Shown here: positions 35,902-45,550 of the stretch, one piece after another
Layout of the letters: every line of letters starts with the position of its first letter
Numbering within the stretch: the first letter of the stretch is position 1
NCBI GenBank assembly: GCA_023436225.1
Contig: JAEZKA010000035.1
Location: 1-64,000 of the forward strand
Reading direction: 5' to 3'
Source: Bacillota bacterium
GTDB lineage: Bacteria > Bacillota > Clostridia > Lachnospirales > Lachnospiraceae
DNA length: 64,000 bases
Notes under the pieces: model-generated
Seen by the model: the letters and a program-made list of their open reading frames with translations, nothing else
Databases searched by the model: none
What the model was told of the DNA's origin: nothing
Translations under genes and position numbers: made by a program

Positions 35902-35987
35902 ATTGACGGACAGATTATCGATTTATAAGTCTTATTCAAACGGCTTTATCCGCCATGACTTAAGAAATCTTCAACCTGTCCGTCAAT
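35902..35987. repeat. Long stem-loop element with perfect 12-bp arms
   Basis: ATTGACGGACAG (35902-35913) pairs perfectly with CTGTCCGTCAAT (35976-35987). Inside are further arms TTATAAGTC (35922-35930) against GACTTAA (35957-35963). A second inverted repeat, AATGACAT/ATGTCATT, follows at about 35994-36018. The elements fill the gap between the SleB-like gene and guanine deaminase, which converge here. No T-run is present. It could be a bidirectional terminator or a small structured or mobile element. Confidence 0.6.
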
Positions 35988-36038
35988 ACTTTCAATGACA
36001 TCTCTCATCAATGTCATTCATTGTTCGGTTTCTCTAAA

Positions 36039-37313
36039 TTATACTATTTTCTTACCCGCTATGTATTTATCAACAAGATTACGATCATCCGACAGATAAA
36101 TCACTCTCTCTAGACGTTGCTTCAGTGTTAATGGCTGTGGATGAACCAGGCTGGTATCATCAATGACTAGAGCATCAAACTCATAACCCGGCTCAAAGCT
36201 TCCTACCTTGCCAAAGAATTCTCCGCCGCCCTTGGTACCAAGAAAGAATGCTTCTTCCATGGATAAAGGCGTGAGACTCTGGTCCTGCAATCTCCATAAA
36301 AGCTTTGATACCTTAACCGTCTCTGTCATCATTTTAAAGATAGAAAGAGAATCACCAGCAGCAACATCACTGCCCAGCCCCATCTTCAGTCCACGATCAA
36401 GATAGGTTCTGACCGGAGCAATGCCGGAGGATAAGTTCATGTTAGAATCGGGACAATGAGCAATGAATACTTTATTCTCATGTACCAGCTCTATCTCTTC
36501 CTTCGTCAGATAGATGCAATGAGCCATAATCGTAGGTACCGTACCGCCAAACAACCCATATTCATTATAAGCATCTGCATACCCGGCCGTACTGGGAAAT
36601 AGCTCTTTCACAAATTCTATCTCTAATAGGTTCTCAGACAGATGAGACTGCACTGGCAGGTCCTCTTCCCTACAGATTACGGATAGCTCGGTTAACAGCT
36701 CCTCTGTACAGGAGGGTAAGAATCTTGGAGTAATGATCGGTGTAATATTTTTATATTTATTACGTGATGAATTAAGCCACTTCTTTGTGTCATATATAGA
36801 TTGCTCACTATCCTCACATAAAACCGGCGGACAATTCCGATTCATATTTACCTTACCAACCTTGCACTTAAGTCCTGTTTCCTCCAACAGATCCATAAGT
36901 AATCCAGTTCCTTCTGTATGAATGGTTCCAAAGATACAAGCTCTGGTTGTTGCGCTCTTCTTCAGGTCTTCTGCAAAGATAGAATATGCCTTCTTAGCAT
37001 AATCAAGATCAGCGTACTTTGCTTCCTCCGGGAAAGTATTATATTCCAACCATTTTAAGAGCTCCATATCCATTCCTAAGCTACGGATTGCATACTGCGG
37101 AGCATGCGTATGCAAATCAATCAGACCCGGTATAATTAGACGATCCTGATAATCCGTACAGCTAATTCCAATGAATTTCTCAGGAAGCATCTCATATACT
37201 CCCTCCACCTTACCGTCTTCACAAACCAGATAACCATTCGGTATGCACACTAGCTCCTTTGAACTCCTTGAATATAAGATGTTTCCTTTTAAAGCAAATA
37301 ACTTCATATCCAT
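36039..37313 (-). CDS. guaD: Guanine deaminase
   Basis: A 424-residue amidohydrolase that hydrolyses guanine to xanthine and ammonia. Zinc and substrate motifs: PGLIDLHTHAPQYAIRSLGMD (His-x-His near residue 70, split here as PGLIDLHTHAPQY), PVQSHLSEN (His) near 215, MAHCIYLTKEE and KVFIAHCPDSNMNLSSG near 265-290, and GLGSDVAAGDSLS (Asp) near 320. RFLPSCTEELL is typical of the family. No purine transporter or xanthine dehydrogenase is adjacent. The ATG follows AAAGGTGTGATTCA. Confidence 0.95.
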   Translation of the reverse strand: MDMKLFALKGNILYSRSSKELVCIPNGYLVCEDGKVEGVYEMLPEKFIGISCTDYQDRLIIPGLIDLHTHAPQYAIRSLGMDMELLKWLEYNTFPEEAKYADLDYAKKAYSIFAEDLKKSATTRACIFGTIHTEGTGLLMDLLEETGLKCKVGKVNMNRNCPPVLCEDSEQSIYDTKKWLNSSRNKYKNITPIITPRFLPSCTEELLTELSVICREEDLPVQSHLSENLLEIEFVKELFPSTAGYADAYNEYGLFGGTVPTIMAHCIYLTKEEIELVHENKVFIAHCPDSNMNLSSGIAPVRTYLDRGLKMGLGSDVAAGDSLSIFKMMTETVKVSKLLWRLQDQSLTPLSMEEAFFLGTKGGGEFFGKVGSFEPGYEFDALVIDDTSLVHPQPLTLKQRLERVIYLSDDRNLVDKYIAGKKIV

Positions 37314-37390
37314 TGAATCACACCTTTCCTATCTATAATTATAGTACAATGTTAATTAGTCAATTATATAAGCTCTGATACGTGTTTTCT

Positions 37391-38671
37391 CTATACATAA
37401 AGAACCGTTCGAAATGTAAATTGATCCTCTCCTGCATCAAAAAAGGCCGTTCCTTTATGTCTCCTCGCGATATATTGTATACTTCTTGTTCCGTTACCTC
37501 CTCCTTCGCTCTGTGATACTGGAAGATTATCGTGAAAGACAATATCATTTCTACATGAATTCCTAATCATTACTGTCAATCTATTTTCCATGTAATCAGC
37601 TTCCACATAAATATACTTGGCATGACCCTCAGGTAAACATTCACAACCATAGTAAGCATTCTCAAGGGCGTTTGCAAATAAGGCTGACAACTCCATAGGA
37701 TCAATATTAAGCTCCTGAGGAATTTGTGTCTTTATTTCCAATGATATTCCAGCTTTCTGTATACGTCCGGCCCAAAGAAGTAGAATACTGTTCACCGATG
37801 CGTGCTGACAATATTCGATATTCTCGGGAATATCAAGTATCTGCTGTTCTTTAAGATAGGTTAGTGCCAAATCGACATCTCCCTCCTCCAAGAGTTCAAT
37901 CAAATTGTTTGTATGAAATCGGAAGTCATGCCATTTGCGATTTGCCTTATCCGTTGCCTCCTTCTGATATTCAAACATCTCCCACTGAGCTTTACTTTGC
38001 AGGGCAAGAATACGTTGCTGCTCCCTAAGTAAATTTCTCTCATGTATCTGATAAAATACATAGAAGAAAATAAAGAATATAATCATCATAATTAGTATTA
38101 TTGAGCTGCTGTATAGTAAAGACATAAAGTTCTTATTTTCAAAGCCATGACGATAATACTGATAATACAAAACTGCGATACATATCATCGGTAGAATGCA
38201 GAACATTCCCCACCCTTTATCCATCTCCCGCTGAATTAGCTGATATTTCTCTCTGATAAAATAATGTACAATAAACATAGTCAAAACAAATAAAATAATA
38301 CGAATGAAATTATATAAATTATAACCGCCATCTAAAAAATCGACAATCCATATTGCTGTAAAGGTTATAGAAAGGCTTGCATATATAGTACAAAGTATCG
38401 TATATATCGTACTAAAATCCCGTCGCTTCGATATGTATAAAAACACCAATATAGCCGGTAGATCCATCGTTACGAAAATAAATTTTGCGTAAACCTGCAA
38501 CCCAAAAATCAGTATAATAGACACATTCAACATGACCTGTAGAATCAGTTCGACGATAAGGATTAACCAAAGTTTTTTTCCATGAAAGCGAAGACACCCC
38601 AGATCGACGGCTATTACCTGGGCTATCAATAGAGTTATTATAGGCACAAAAAAAGCGCCTACCTGCTTCAT
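37391..38671 (-). CDS. GHKL-type sensor histidine kinase (AgrC-like), orphan
   Basis: A 426-residue membrane kinase. Residues about 1-205 hold six or seven hydrophobic segments, then a coiled linker rich in Gln (about 210-240), a phospho-acceptor region KWHDFRFHTNNLIELLEEGD near residue 250, and a GHKL ATP-binding domain with the N-box ALFANALENAY near 335 and the G-box GGGNGTRSIQYI near 395. This is the layout of AgrC/VirS kinases that sense peptides. No LytTR response regulator or peptide gene is adjacent. The gene ends 77 bp before the guaD start on the same strand. The signal is unknown. Confidence 0.86.
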   Translation of the reverse strand: MKQVGAFFVPIITLLIAQVIAVDLGCLRFHGKKLWLILIVELILQVMLNVSIILIFGLQVYAKFIFVTMDLPAILVFLYISKRRDFSTIYTILCTIYASLSITFTAIWIVDFLDGGYNLYNFIRIILFVLTMFIVHYFIREKYQLIQREMDKGWGMFCILPMICIAVLYYQYYRHGFENKNFMSLLYSSSIILIMMIIFFIFFYVFYQIHERNLLREQQRILALQSKAQWEMFEYQKEATDKANRKWHDFRFHTNNLIELLEEGDVDLALTYLKEQQILDIPENIEYCQHASVNSILLLWAGRIQKAGISLEIKTQIPQELNIDPMELSALFANALENAYYGCECLPEGHAKYIYVEADYMENRLTVMIRNSCRNDIVFHDNLPVSQSEGGGNGTRSIQYIARRHKGTAFFDAGEDQFTFRTVLYV

Positions 38672-38732
38672 ATCAAATCCTCCCTTAATTAATATATGAA
38701 ATCACTCCCAAATCTATTTTACATTATGTAAC

Positions 38733-38770
38733 AAAAAAAGCCAATCAGAAACTTTTCTAATTGACTTTTT
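38733..38770 (-). terminator. Terminator of the P-type ATPase gene
   Basis: On the minus strand GTCAATTAGAAA pairs with TTTCTGATTGGC (38763-38740) and is followed by seven Ts. It lies about 40 nt after the ATPase stop codon. The A/T tracts on both sides might let it work in either direction. Confidence 0.8.
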
Positions 38771-38802
38771 TATTCTATAAATAATCTATATTAATCTAAG
38801 TA

Positions 38803-41433
38803 CTATGCCTTCTGCAGCTTTCTTTGTATCGCTTTCACAATCTCTACAACCGGAATAACACAGACTGCTAATAGCATAGCGATTCCATATTCTTCTAAGC
38901 TGATATGTTCAAATTCGAAAATGTCACTGAGGAAGGGAATATATATTACCGCCGTGGTCAGAATCAAGCTCATGACAGCGGCTCCGATCAGTACCACATT
39001 CTGAGTATTCATACGAAATATTGATCCACGTTGACTTCTCATGTTAAAGCTATGGAAAATCTCAGCCATACTCATCGTTAGAAAGGCCATCGTCATACCA
39101 TCTGGACTGTTTACAAACTCCCATCTGCCGGACTCAATATAATGACCAATGAAATAAGCCAGTAAGGTAACTACTGTTACCATAACACCCTGATACGCAA
39201 CATCAATGCCGACACCACCGGAGAAAATTCCATCCTTAGAGGAGCGAGGCTTACGCTGCATCAAATCCTTCTCACCCTTCTCCATACCAAGTGCTAATGC
39301 AGGGAAGCAGTCTGTGATCAGGTTAATCCATAAGATGTGTACGGGTTTCATGATAGTAAAGCCCAACAAGGTAGCTGTAAAGATGGATAATACCTCACTT
39401 AGGTTGGAGGATAAGAGGAACTGTATTGCTTTACGGATATTGTCGTAAATTCGTCTTCCTTCTTCTACAGCGGATACAATGGTAGCAAAATTATCGTCAG
39501 CGAGTACCATATCTGCAACATTCTTCGTTACGTCAGTGCCTGTGATACCCATACCAACACCGATATCCGCACTCTTGATGGAAGGTGCATCGTTTACACC
39601 ATCTCCGGTCATTGCGGTAATCATGCCCTTTTTCTTCCATGCTGTTACGATACGTACTTTATGCTCCGGTTGAACACGGGCATAGACGCCATAATTCTCT
39701 ATGGTAGCCTGCAGCTCTTCGTCCGAGATCTCGTTCAACTGGGCTCCGGTAATGGCCTGCTTGGGATCTTGAATAATTCCAATCTGTGTTGCAATTGCAA
39801 TGGCCGTATCTCTATGATCTCCCGTAATCATAACAGGACGAATACCGGCACTACGACATTCCTTTATCGCCTCGATAACCTCTGGACGTACCGGATCGAT
39901 CATACCGGTTAAACCGATGAATATCAGTTCCTTCTCCAAGAACTCAGGTGCATACTCCGCCGGTGCTGACTCATGAGTACGGTAGGCTGCCGCGAGAACG
40001 CGAAGCGCTTTGTCAGCCATACGTTTATTTTCCTTTAATATCTCCTTACGCTTCTCCTCTGTCATAGGAAGAATTGTGCCATTCTCTATGTAGGAAGTAC
40101 ATACACGGAGAACTTCATCGGGAGCGCCCTTGGTGAATTGTATGATACCTGAATTGGTATGTACGGTAGACATCATCTTTCGACCAGAGTCAAAGGGAGC
40201 CTCTCCAATACGAGGATATGCTTTCTTCAATTCCGGCTTTAACAGCGAAAGGGTTGCTGCATAATTAACCAAAGCACATTCGGTGGGTTCACCGACAGCA
40301 GCTCCATTTTCCAGCTCGGCATCACAACAGAGTGCCATAGCTCTACCAAGCAATTCCTGATCAGAGGTAAAATGATCCACTACCGTCATCTTATTCTGAG
40401 TCAGAGTTCCGGTCTTATCACTGCAGATAATCTGGGTACAGCCTAAGGTCTCTACTGCTGTTAACCGTCTGATTACAGCATTACGCTTACTCATATTCGT
40501 TACACCGATGGACAGAACGATCGTTACAACAGCTGCCAGACCCTCCGGAATAGCGGCTACCGCTAGACTTACTGCAACCATGAAGGTATCAAGGACAACT
40601 GATCCGTTCATATCACCGGAACGTAATAGACTGAATGCAAAGATGAATACACAGATTCCAATTACAAGGACGGTAAGAATCTTGCTTAGTTGGTTTAATT
40701 TGATTTGAAGAGGAGTCTCGCCTTCTTCCGTCTTAGTGATCGCATCTGCAATCTTACCCATCTCAGTATCCATACCGGTTGCAATAACCACAGCACGTCC
40801 ACGTCCATATACTACAGTGCTTCCCATGTATGCCATGTTCTTCCGATCACCCAGGGGTATTTCCTTCTCATCCTTTTTCAAGGATAAGATATCAATGATC
40901 TTATTGACAGGAACAGATTCACCGGTTAACGCAGCTTCTTCGATCTTCAAGCTGGCGCTTTCTAAAATTCTACAATCAGCTGGGACCGAATCTCCTGCTT
41001 CCAGAAGAACCATATCACCAACCACCAGTTCCTCACTTTTTACATTTACAATTGTCCCGTCGCGAAGCACCTTACTCGTAGCTGCTGCCATCTCCTGTAG
41101 GGCTTCGATTGCCTTCTCGGCTTTATTTTCCTGATATACGCCAAGCACGGCATTAATGATTACTACGAACAAAATGATGAAAACATCCGCAATAGACTCT
41201 TCGGCATAGATACTGGTTGCACCCGATATTGCTGCTGCTACGAGCAGTATAATTATCATCGGATCGGTAAGCTGGGATAGAAATCGTTTGAGTAGACTAT
41301 CCTTCTTACCCTCCACCAGTTTATTCTTACCATTCTTCTCCAATCTTTCTTTGGCCTCAGAGGTGGTAAGCCCCTCTGCTTTACTTCCTACTACCTTTAA
41401 CACATTTTCTTCTTGCTCAAGATAATACTTCAT
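38803..41433 (-). CDS. Cation-transporting P-type ATPase, PMCA/SERCA-like (Ca2+ or Mn2+)
   Basis: An 876-residue P2-type ATPase. The N-terminal cation-ATPase domain precedes ALTGESVPVNK near 185, AAIPEGLAAVVTIV in helix 4 (ion site, near 300), CSDKTGTLTQNKM (phosphorylation), KGAPDEVL (nucleotide domain), TAMTGDGVNDAPSIKSADIG near 610, and a C-terminal helix bundle with NLSEVLSIF and NLITDCFPALALG. This pattern is the Ca2+-ATPase group, some of whose bacterial members export Mn2+. The start is set at ATG 41433; a TTG nine bases upstream (41442) is an alternative. A Mn2+-riboswitch-like leader precedes it, which favours control by manganese and perhaps Mn2+ export. Confidence 0.92.
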   Translation of the reverse strand: MKYYLEQEENVLKVVGSKAEGLTTSEAKERLEKNGKNKLVEGKKDSLLKRFLSQLTDPMIIILLVAAAISGATSIYAEESIADVFIILFVVIINAVLGVYQENKAEKAIEALQEMAAATSKVLRDGTIVNVKSEELVVGDMVLLEAGDSVPADCRILESASLKIEEAALTGESVPVNKIIDILSLKKDEKEIPLGDRKNMAYMGSTVVYGRGRAVVIATGMDTEMGKIADAITKTEEGETPLQIKLNQLSKILTVLVIGICVFIFAFSLLRSGDMNGSVVLDTFMVAVSLAVAAIPEGLAAVVTIVLSIGVTNMSKRNAVIRRLTAVETLGCTQIICSDKTGTLTQNKMTVVDHFTSDQELLGRAMALCCDAELENGAAVGEPTECALVNYAATLSLLKPELKKAYPRIGEAPFDSGRKMMSTVHTNSGIIQFTKGAPDEVLRVCTSYIENGTILPMTEEKRKEILKENKRMADKALRVLAAAYRTHESAPAEYAPEFLEKELIFIGLTGMIDPVRPEVIEAIKECRSAGIRPVMITGDHRDTAIAIATQIGIIQDPKQAITGAQLNEISDEELQATIENYGVYARVQPEHKVRIVTAWKKKGMITAMTGDGVNDAPSIKSADIGVGMGITGTDVTKNVADMVLADDNFATIVSAVEEGRRIYDNIRKAIQFLLSSNLSEVLSIFTATLLGFTIMKPVHILWINLITDCFPALALGMEKGEKDLMQRKPRSSKDGIFSGGVGIDVAYQGVMVTVVTLLAYFIGHYIESGRWEFVNSPDGMTMAFLTMSMAEIFHSFNMRSQRGSIFRMNTQNVVLIGAAVMSLILTTAVIYIPFLSDIFEFEHISLEEYGIAMLLAVCVIPVVEIVKAIQRKLQKA

Positions 41434-41545
41434 TTGCGACAAATCCCTTTCCTTTCATTGATGGTAGAAGCACTGTATTCGGACCAAAGTGAACTTTGTT
41501 TATTTACCCGGAGTCTTTTAATTTAGTAGGGCACAATTTCCTTCA

Positions 41546-41601
41546 AAATAAAAAGACTCACGTAAATCCTATTCAAGCTGAATAAGAAATACATGAGTCT
41601 T
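41546..41601 (-). terminator. Leader terminator between riboswitch and ATPase
   Basis: On the minus strand AAGACTCATGTA (41601-41590) pairs with TACGTGAGTCTT (41564-41553), followed by TTTATTTT. The first arm overlaps the 3' end of the riboswitch-like element (CAAGACTC), so folding of one excludes the other. Confidence 0.8.
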
Positions 41602-41690
41602 GTTCTTTCCGGATAAGCCAGACAGTTACGTCTTGTTGTTGACTTAGCCACGCAATATGGTGCGCGAACTACTCCCCCACGGTTCATAAA
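41592..41690 (-). ncRNA. yybP-ykoY (manganese) riboswitch-like leader
   Basis: Read on the minus strand, the leader contains GGGGGAGTAG near its 5' end (41679-41670), an inner helix with the internal loop GTCAACA (about 41643-41637), and a closing ACAAGACTC (about 41604-41596). These match conserved blocks of the yybP-ykoY aptamer (GGGGAGUAG, GUCAA/GUUGACA region, GCAAGACC). The element is followed by an intrinsic terminator and a P-type ATPase gene, the arrangement known for L. lactis yoaB. By family knowledge Mn2+ binding would favour read-through. A covariance search is needed for certainty. The remaining leader (41434-41545) shows no gene. Confidence 0.75.
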
Positions 41691-41792
41691 CATTGCTATA
41701 ATATTATCGATGATCACTTCTTTGTCTTTCTCAGTTCTTTGATAATATCACAAATAAGGAGAATAATCAATGGTAATTTGCTGGGTATATTT

Positions 41793-42794
41793 TTACTCAT
41801 CTTTACTGCATTGATAACATACCTCATTGTCCAGTGATTTATTGTCAAAAAAGCTTCGACAATTCTGTAATGTAGTTTCTGCTATATTATTCAATGCTTC
41901 TTTTGTCAGGAATGCTTGATGCGAGGTTACTATTACATTCGGCATGGAGATAATTCGGGCTAATATATCATCTTTAACAATCGTATAGGACATGTCCTCA
42001 TAAAAGAAATCGGTTTCCTCCTCATACACATCCAGACAAGCTCCTCCAACCTGCTCGTCCATAAGGGCCTCCAGCAACTCTTCCGTATTAATCAACGCAC
42101 CTCTGGAGGTATTGACGATATAGACACCCTTCTTCATCATTTGAAGCTTTTCCTTATTAATGAGATGAAAGGAATCCTTGGTCAGAGGGCAATGCAAGGA
42201 GATTATGTCCGCTTCCCTGCACAACTCCTCCAAGCTGACATATCGGATATCCGAAGCCTCGATCGGATATGGATCATAGGCGATTACCTTTAACCCGAAG
42301 CCCTTGCAGATGTCCACAAAGATGCGTCCAATCTTGCCGGTACCGATTACGCCCATGGTCTTTCCATGAAGGTCAAATCCAGTCAAGCCGTTTAAGCTGA
42401 AATTAAAATCCCTTGTTCTGATATAAGCCCGATGAATCTTACGATTGAGGGTAAGCAGCAAAGCGATTGCATGCTCCGCCACTGCATACGGAGAATAGGC
42501 CGGAACACGAACCACATGAAGCTTCCCATATGCTGCCTTGATATCCACGTTATTATAGCCGGCACAGCGCATGGCGATCAGCTTCACTCCATTCTCATAT
42601 AGAATACGAATGGTTTCTTCATCAATCGTATCGTTGACAAATACAACCACTGCTTCATATCCCTTCGCCATAAAGGCAGTTCTGGGACCAAGCTTAGGTT
42701 CAAAATATTCTATTTCGATCTTATATTGTTCCTTCCATTGGTCAAAGTAAACCTTATCATAGGGCTTCGTATCAAAAAAGCATATCTTATTCAT
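41793..42794 (-). CDS. D-2-hydroxyacid dehydrogenase (D-lactate dehydrogenase type)
   Basis: A 333-residue NAD-dependent dehydrogenase. MRCAGYNNVDIKAA near residue 95, the cofactor motif GVIGTGKIGRIF near 150, the Arg in INTSRGALINT near 232, Glu in DVYEEE, and the catalytic His in TSHQAFLTKEAL near 297 match the LdhA-like D-lactate dehydrogenase group. It would reduce pyruvate to D-lactate in fermentation. Related enzymes act on 2-hydroxyisocaproate, so the exact substrate is not fixed. Single gene, 359 bp upstream of the ATPase start on the same strand. Confidence 0.9.
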   Translation of the reverse strand: MNKICFFDTKPYDKVYFDQWKEQYKIEIEYFEPKLGPRTAFMAKGYEAVVVFVNDTIDEETIRILYENGVKLIAMRCAGYNNVDIKAAYGKLHVVRVPAYSPYAVAEHAIALLLTLNRKIHRAYIRTRDFNFSLNGLTGFDLHGKTMGVIGTGKIGRIFVDICKGFGLKVIAYDPYPIEASDIRYVSLEELCREADIISLHCPLTKDSFHLINKEKLQMMKKGVYIVNTSRGALINTEELLEALMDEQVGGACLDVYEEETDFFYEDMSYTIVKDDILARIISMPNVIVTSHQAFLTKEALNNIAETTLQNCRSFFDNKSLDNEVCYQCSKDE

Positions 42795-43060
42795 GGCAGG
42801 CTCCTCTCTTAATCATCGCTATTCATGTGGATTTAGGAGGTATGTTAAAATAATTAAATCATCCCTTCCTTTCTTATTGTATTACAAGTCGCATATACTG
42901 TATATACAGTATCATGAAACATCTTATCTGAATAGAATGAACTTATGATTAATATCAGCTTTTCATTGAATTATATACCTTATAATATTAAGATGTTACC
43001 TTGAATTGATTTCATACTTTATGTTAATATCGAATAGGAAGTGCACTATATTCTCAACAC

Positions 43061-44038
43061 TTATACAGTATCAAAGGATCTGAGCGATATTAAAGCTTCT
43101 ATCTCTGATACATCAGGCATAACTCTTAAAGCTCCTTTTCTCGTGGTAATAATTGATGCAGCTGCATTTGCAACCTTCAGCATTTCATTCAGCTTCTGCT
43201 CATCCAAATGATCCAAACCATGTTGTAATACATAATGTAAGCAGCATCCGCAGAAAGTATCCCCTGCACCGGTCGTTTCCACTGTGTTTTCCTGCAAAAA
43301 CACTTTCCCTTCAATGCTCAAATCTTTATAGAAAGCACGACTTCCTTCTCTTCCCATAGATAGAAGAATTAAAGGGATATTATACTTCTCACGAAGTATA
43401 GCAACCCCAGTATCAAGATTGTCTTCACCGGTAAACCACTGTATCTCATTATCTGAAATTTTAAGAATATCACAATGGGATAACCCGTATGCTACCTGCT
43501 CCCTTGCATCCTGTAAGGATTTCCAGAGTGGGGGACGCAGATTCGGATCGAAGGAGAGGATTGATCCACTTTCCTTCGCAATCCTTATTGCTTTTTTAGT
43601 TGTATTACGTACCCCTTCATCTGTCATTGACAGGGTTCCAAAATGAAAGATTTTTGTATTCTTTATCTCATCTTCCTTCAAATCATCCTCCCTCAGCATC
43701 ATATCCGCTCCGGGATTACGATAAAAACTAAAATCTCTGTCCCCATTTTCCAATGTATGTACAAACGCCAACGTAGTACGTGCATCCTGATCGACAGTCA
43801 GATTAGTAGTATCTATCCCTGCTTCCTCCAGAATAGCTTTTAGTTTTATTCCAAAGAGATCCTGTCCAACTTTACCAATAAATCCGGTCTTATGTCCAAA
43901 TTTGTTTAGCATTGCAAGAACGTTACAAGGTGCGCCTCCCGGGTTTGCTTCAAAAAGAGTATTGCCCTGTTGGCTTAACCCATGGTCAGTAAAATCGATT
44001 AATACCTCTCCGAGTGCCAATACATCAAATTTTTTCAT
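43061..44038 (-). CDS. scrK: Fructokinase (PfkB family)
   Basis: A 325-residue PfkB sugar kinase: GEVLIDF at the start, NPGGAPCNVLAMLNKFG (substrate region) near 33, GKVGQDLFG near 55, and VETTGAGDTFCGC (catalytic Asp, anion hole) near 260. It follows the GH32 gene on the same strand after 120 bp, so phosphorylation of the fructose released from fructan or sucrose is the clear role. The assignment to fructose rests on context. Confidence 0.92.
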   Translation of the reverse strand: MKKFDVLALGEVLIDFTDHGLSQQGNTLFEANPGGAPCNVLAMLNKFGHKTGFIGKVGQDLFGIKLKAILEEAGIDTTNLTVDQDARTTLAFVHTLENGDRDFSFYRNPGADMMLREDDLKEDEIKNTKIFHFGTLSMTDEGVRNTTKKAIRIAKESGSILSFDPNLRPPLWKSLQDAREQVAYGLSHCDILKISDNEIQWFTGEDNLDTGVAILREKYNIPLILLSMGREGSRAFYKDLSIEGKVFLQENTVETTGAGDTFCGCCLHYVLQHGLDHLDEQKLNEMLKVANAAASIITTRKGALRVMPDVSEIEALISLRSFDTV

Positions 44039-44104
44039 ACTTATCTCCTATCTTTCACTTTTTAAAAGAAATAATATCATTTTCATATGTCTATGAATTT
44101 ATAA

Positions 44105-44132
44105 AAGGAAACCTCAGTGTTCTGAGATTTCC
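44105..44132 (-). terminator. Terminator-like hairpin between GH32 and fructokinase
   Basis: On the minus strand GGAAAtCTCAG pairs with CTGAGgTTTCC (44132-44107) and is followed by TTTTAT. Placed between two genes of one pathway, it may partly terminate or stabilise. Confidence 0.6.
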
Positions 44133-44158
44133 TTCTTTTATGTTTCAGTAATTGCGAT

Positions 44159-45532
44159 TTATAGCATAAACATTGATACTTTCATTTCACCTTCTAATGA
44201 CATTAAATCAAAAGGGCTTTCCGGATATACTGACATTGTAATAGGAACTAATCCTTCCTCTGCAAATACCTCAAGCACAGAAACATCAAAATATAGTTCC
44301 AGCTTATAATCGCCTTTCTGGTACCTCTTTACTCTGATATCGCTGAACTCTGATAATCCGTAAAGCTCACTAATATTTTGTTTATCCACCTTCGTCCTGT
44401 CAACAATAATTTCATCCTCTGTAGCTTCAATAACCAGCTTCTCACCGGACGAATTAGATAATGTAATTTTTCCTTGTCCGGTACCTGTGATATCCAAGCC
44501 AAATGACTGTGACAATAGGGTTACCTCGCTCGCAACCGGGGCACTTACTTTCTTCAATTCCTCTAACCCTACCGGTTGATATGCTGCCCGATATCCGAGT
44601 GGTGTCTTTTTCAATGTCACTTCACAGGGTAATGCCATTTGGCCACAATATCCCTCGGTCGGAACCTTATCTGCATATGCCCAATTACTAGCCCATCCGA
44701 TCATAATAGGCTTGTCAAGATTCTGAAAGGTCACCCCTGCATAATGATCCGGTCCGTAATTCAACCAAAGCGGCCCTTCTGCTTTTTCTGTTTCAACAAA
44801 CGTATATCCGTCAAAATCTCCGACAAAATATTGCGTCCTATGATGATTCTTCGTACTCTCTGACTCTATGATCATACTGATGATCAGAATCCACTTTATG
44901 CCTTCTTCCGTTTCAACAGGGAAGCAGTCAGGACATTCACATATACCGTTAAGTCCATTGTTTCCAATGAGGAATTCACCTGTTCTGTCCCATTTTTTCA
45001 AATCCTTTGAGCAATAAAAATTCACTCGGTCATTGGCAGCCAGTACCAGACTCCAACAATTCAGTACTTTATTCCAAAATGCTTTCGGGTCTCTAAAGTC
45101 TTTTAATCCCGGATTATGTACAACCGGATTTCCATAGTACTTTTCAAAATGTACAAAATCAGTACTATATGCAATACTTTGATGCTCCATATGTGTTATA
45201 CGGTCATGGCTTGTGTAGATAGCAACTAGTGGTGCTTTACCCTCCGAACCAAGCCCAGAAGTGTTGTTAACATCATATACACAGCTACCTGAAAAGACCA
45301 GTCCCAGTTCATCTGGATACAAGGCAATCGGTAAGTGTTCCCACTTCAACAGATCCTTTGAGATCGCATGCCCCCAATGCATCGGCCCCCAAACTGGTGC
45401 CTCCGGGTAATGTTGATAAAACAGGTGATAAGTGCCATCCACATACACCATACCATTCGGGTCATTCGTCCACATAGTTAATGGTGTAAAGTGCACCTTG
45501 GGTCTATAATTATACTTCCCTTGTATATTCAT
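44159..45532 (-). CDS. GH32 beta-fructofuranosidase (sucrose/fructan hydrolase)
   Basis: A 457-residue glycoside hydrolase of family GH32 without signal peptide. The nucleophile Asp is in MWTNDPNGMVY near residue 20, the transition-state Asp in KDFRDPKAFW near 130, and the acid/base Glu in GICECPDCFPV near 180. A C-terminal beta sandwich ends the protein. It cleaves terminal fructose from sucrose, fructo-oligosaccharides or levan fragments. The start at 45532 is used because TAGGAG precedes it and the longer frame to 45583 would run through a 15-bp hairpin. It belongs with the ABC importer upstream and fructokinase downstream. Confidence 0.93.
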   Translation of the reverse strand: MNIQGKYNYRPKVHFTPLTMWTNDPNGMVYVDGTYHLFYQHYPEAPVWGPMHWGHAISKDLLKWEHLPIALYPDELGLVFSGSCVYDVNNTSGLGSEGKAPLVAIYTSHDRITHMEHQSIAYSTDFVHFEKYYGNPVVHNPGLKDFRDPKAFWNKVLNCWSLVLAANDRVNFYCSKDLKKWDRTGEFLIGNNGLNGICECPDCFPVETEEGIKWILIISMIIESESTKNHHRTQYFVGDFDGYTFVETEKAEGPLWLNYGPDHYAGVTFQNLDKPIMIGWASNWAYADKVPTEGYCGQMALPCEVTLKKTPLGYRAAYQPVGLEELKKVSAPVASEVTLLSQSFGLDITGTGQGKITLSNSSGEKLVIEATEDEIIVDRTKVDKQNISELYGLSEFSDIRVKRYQKGDYKLELYFDVSVLEVFAEEGLVPITMSVYPESPFDLMSLEGEMKVSMFML

Positions 45533-45550
45533 TTTGCTTTTACTCCTATA

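Noticed and set aside
41523..41717. A 64-codon minus-strand frame upstream of the P-type ATPase
   Set aside because: It coincides with the riboswitch-like leader and its terminator.
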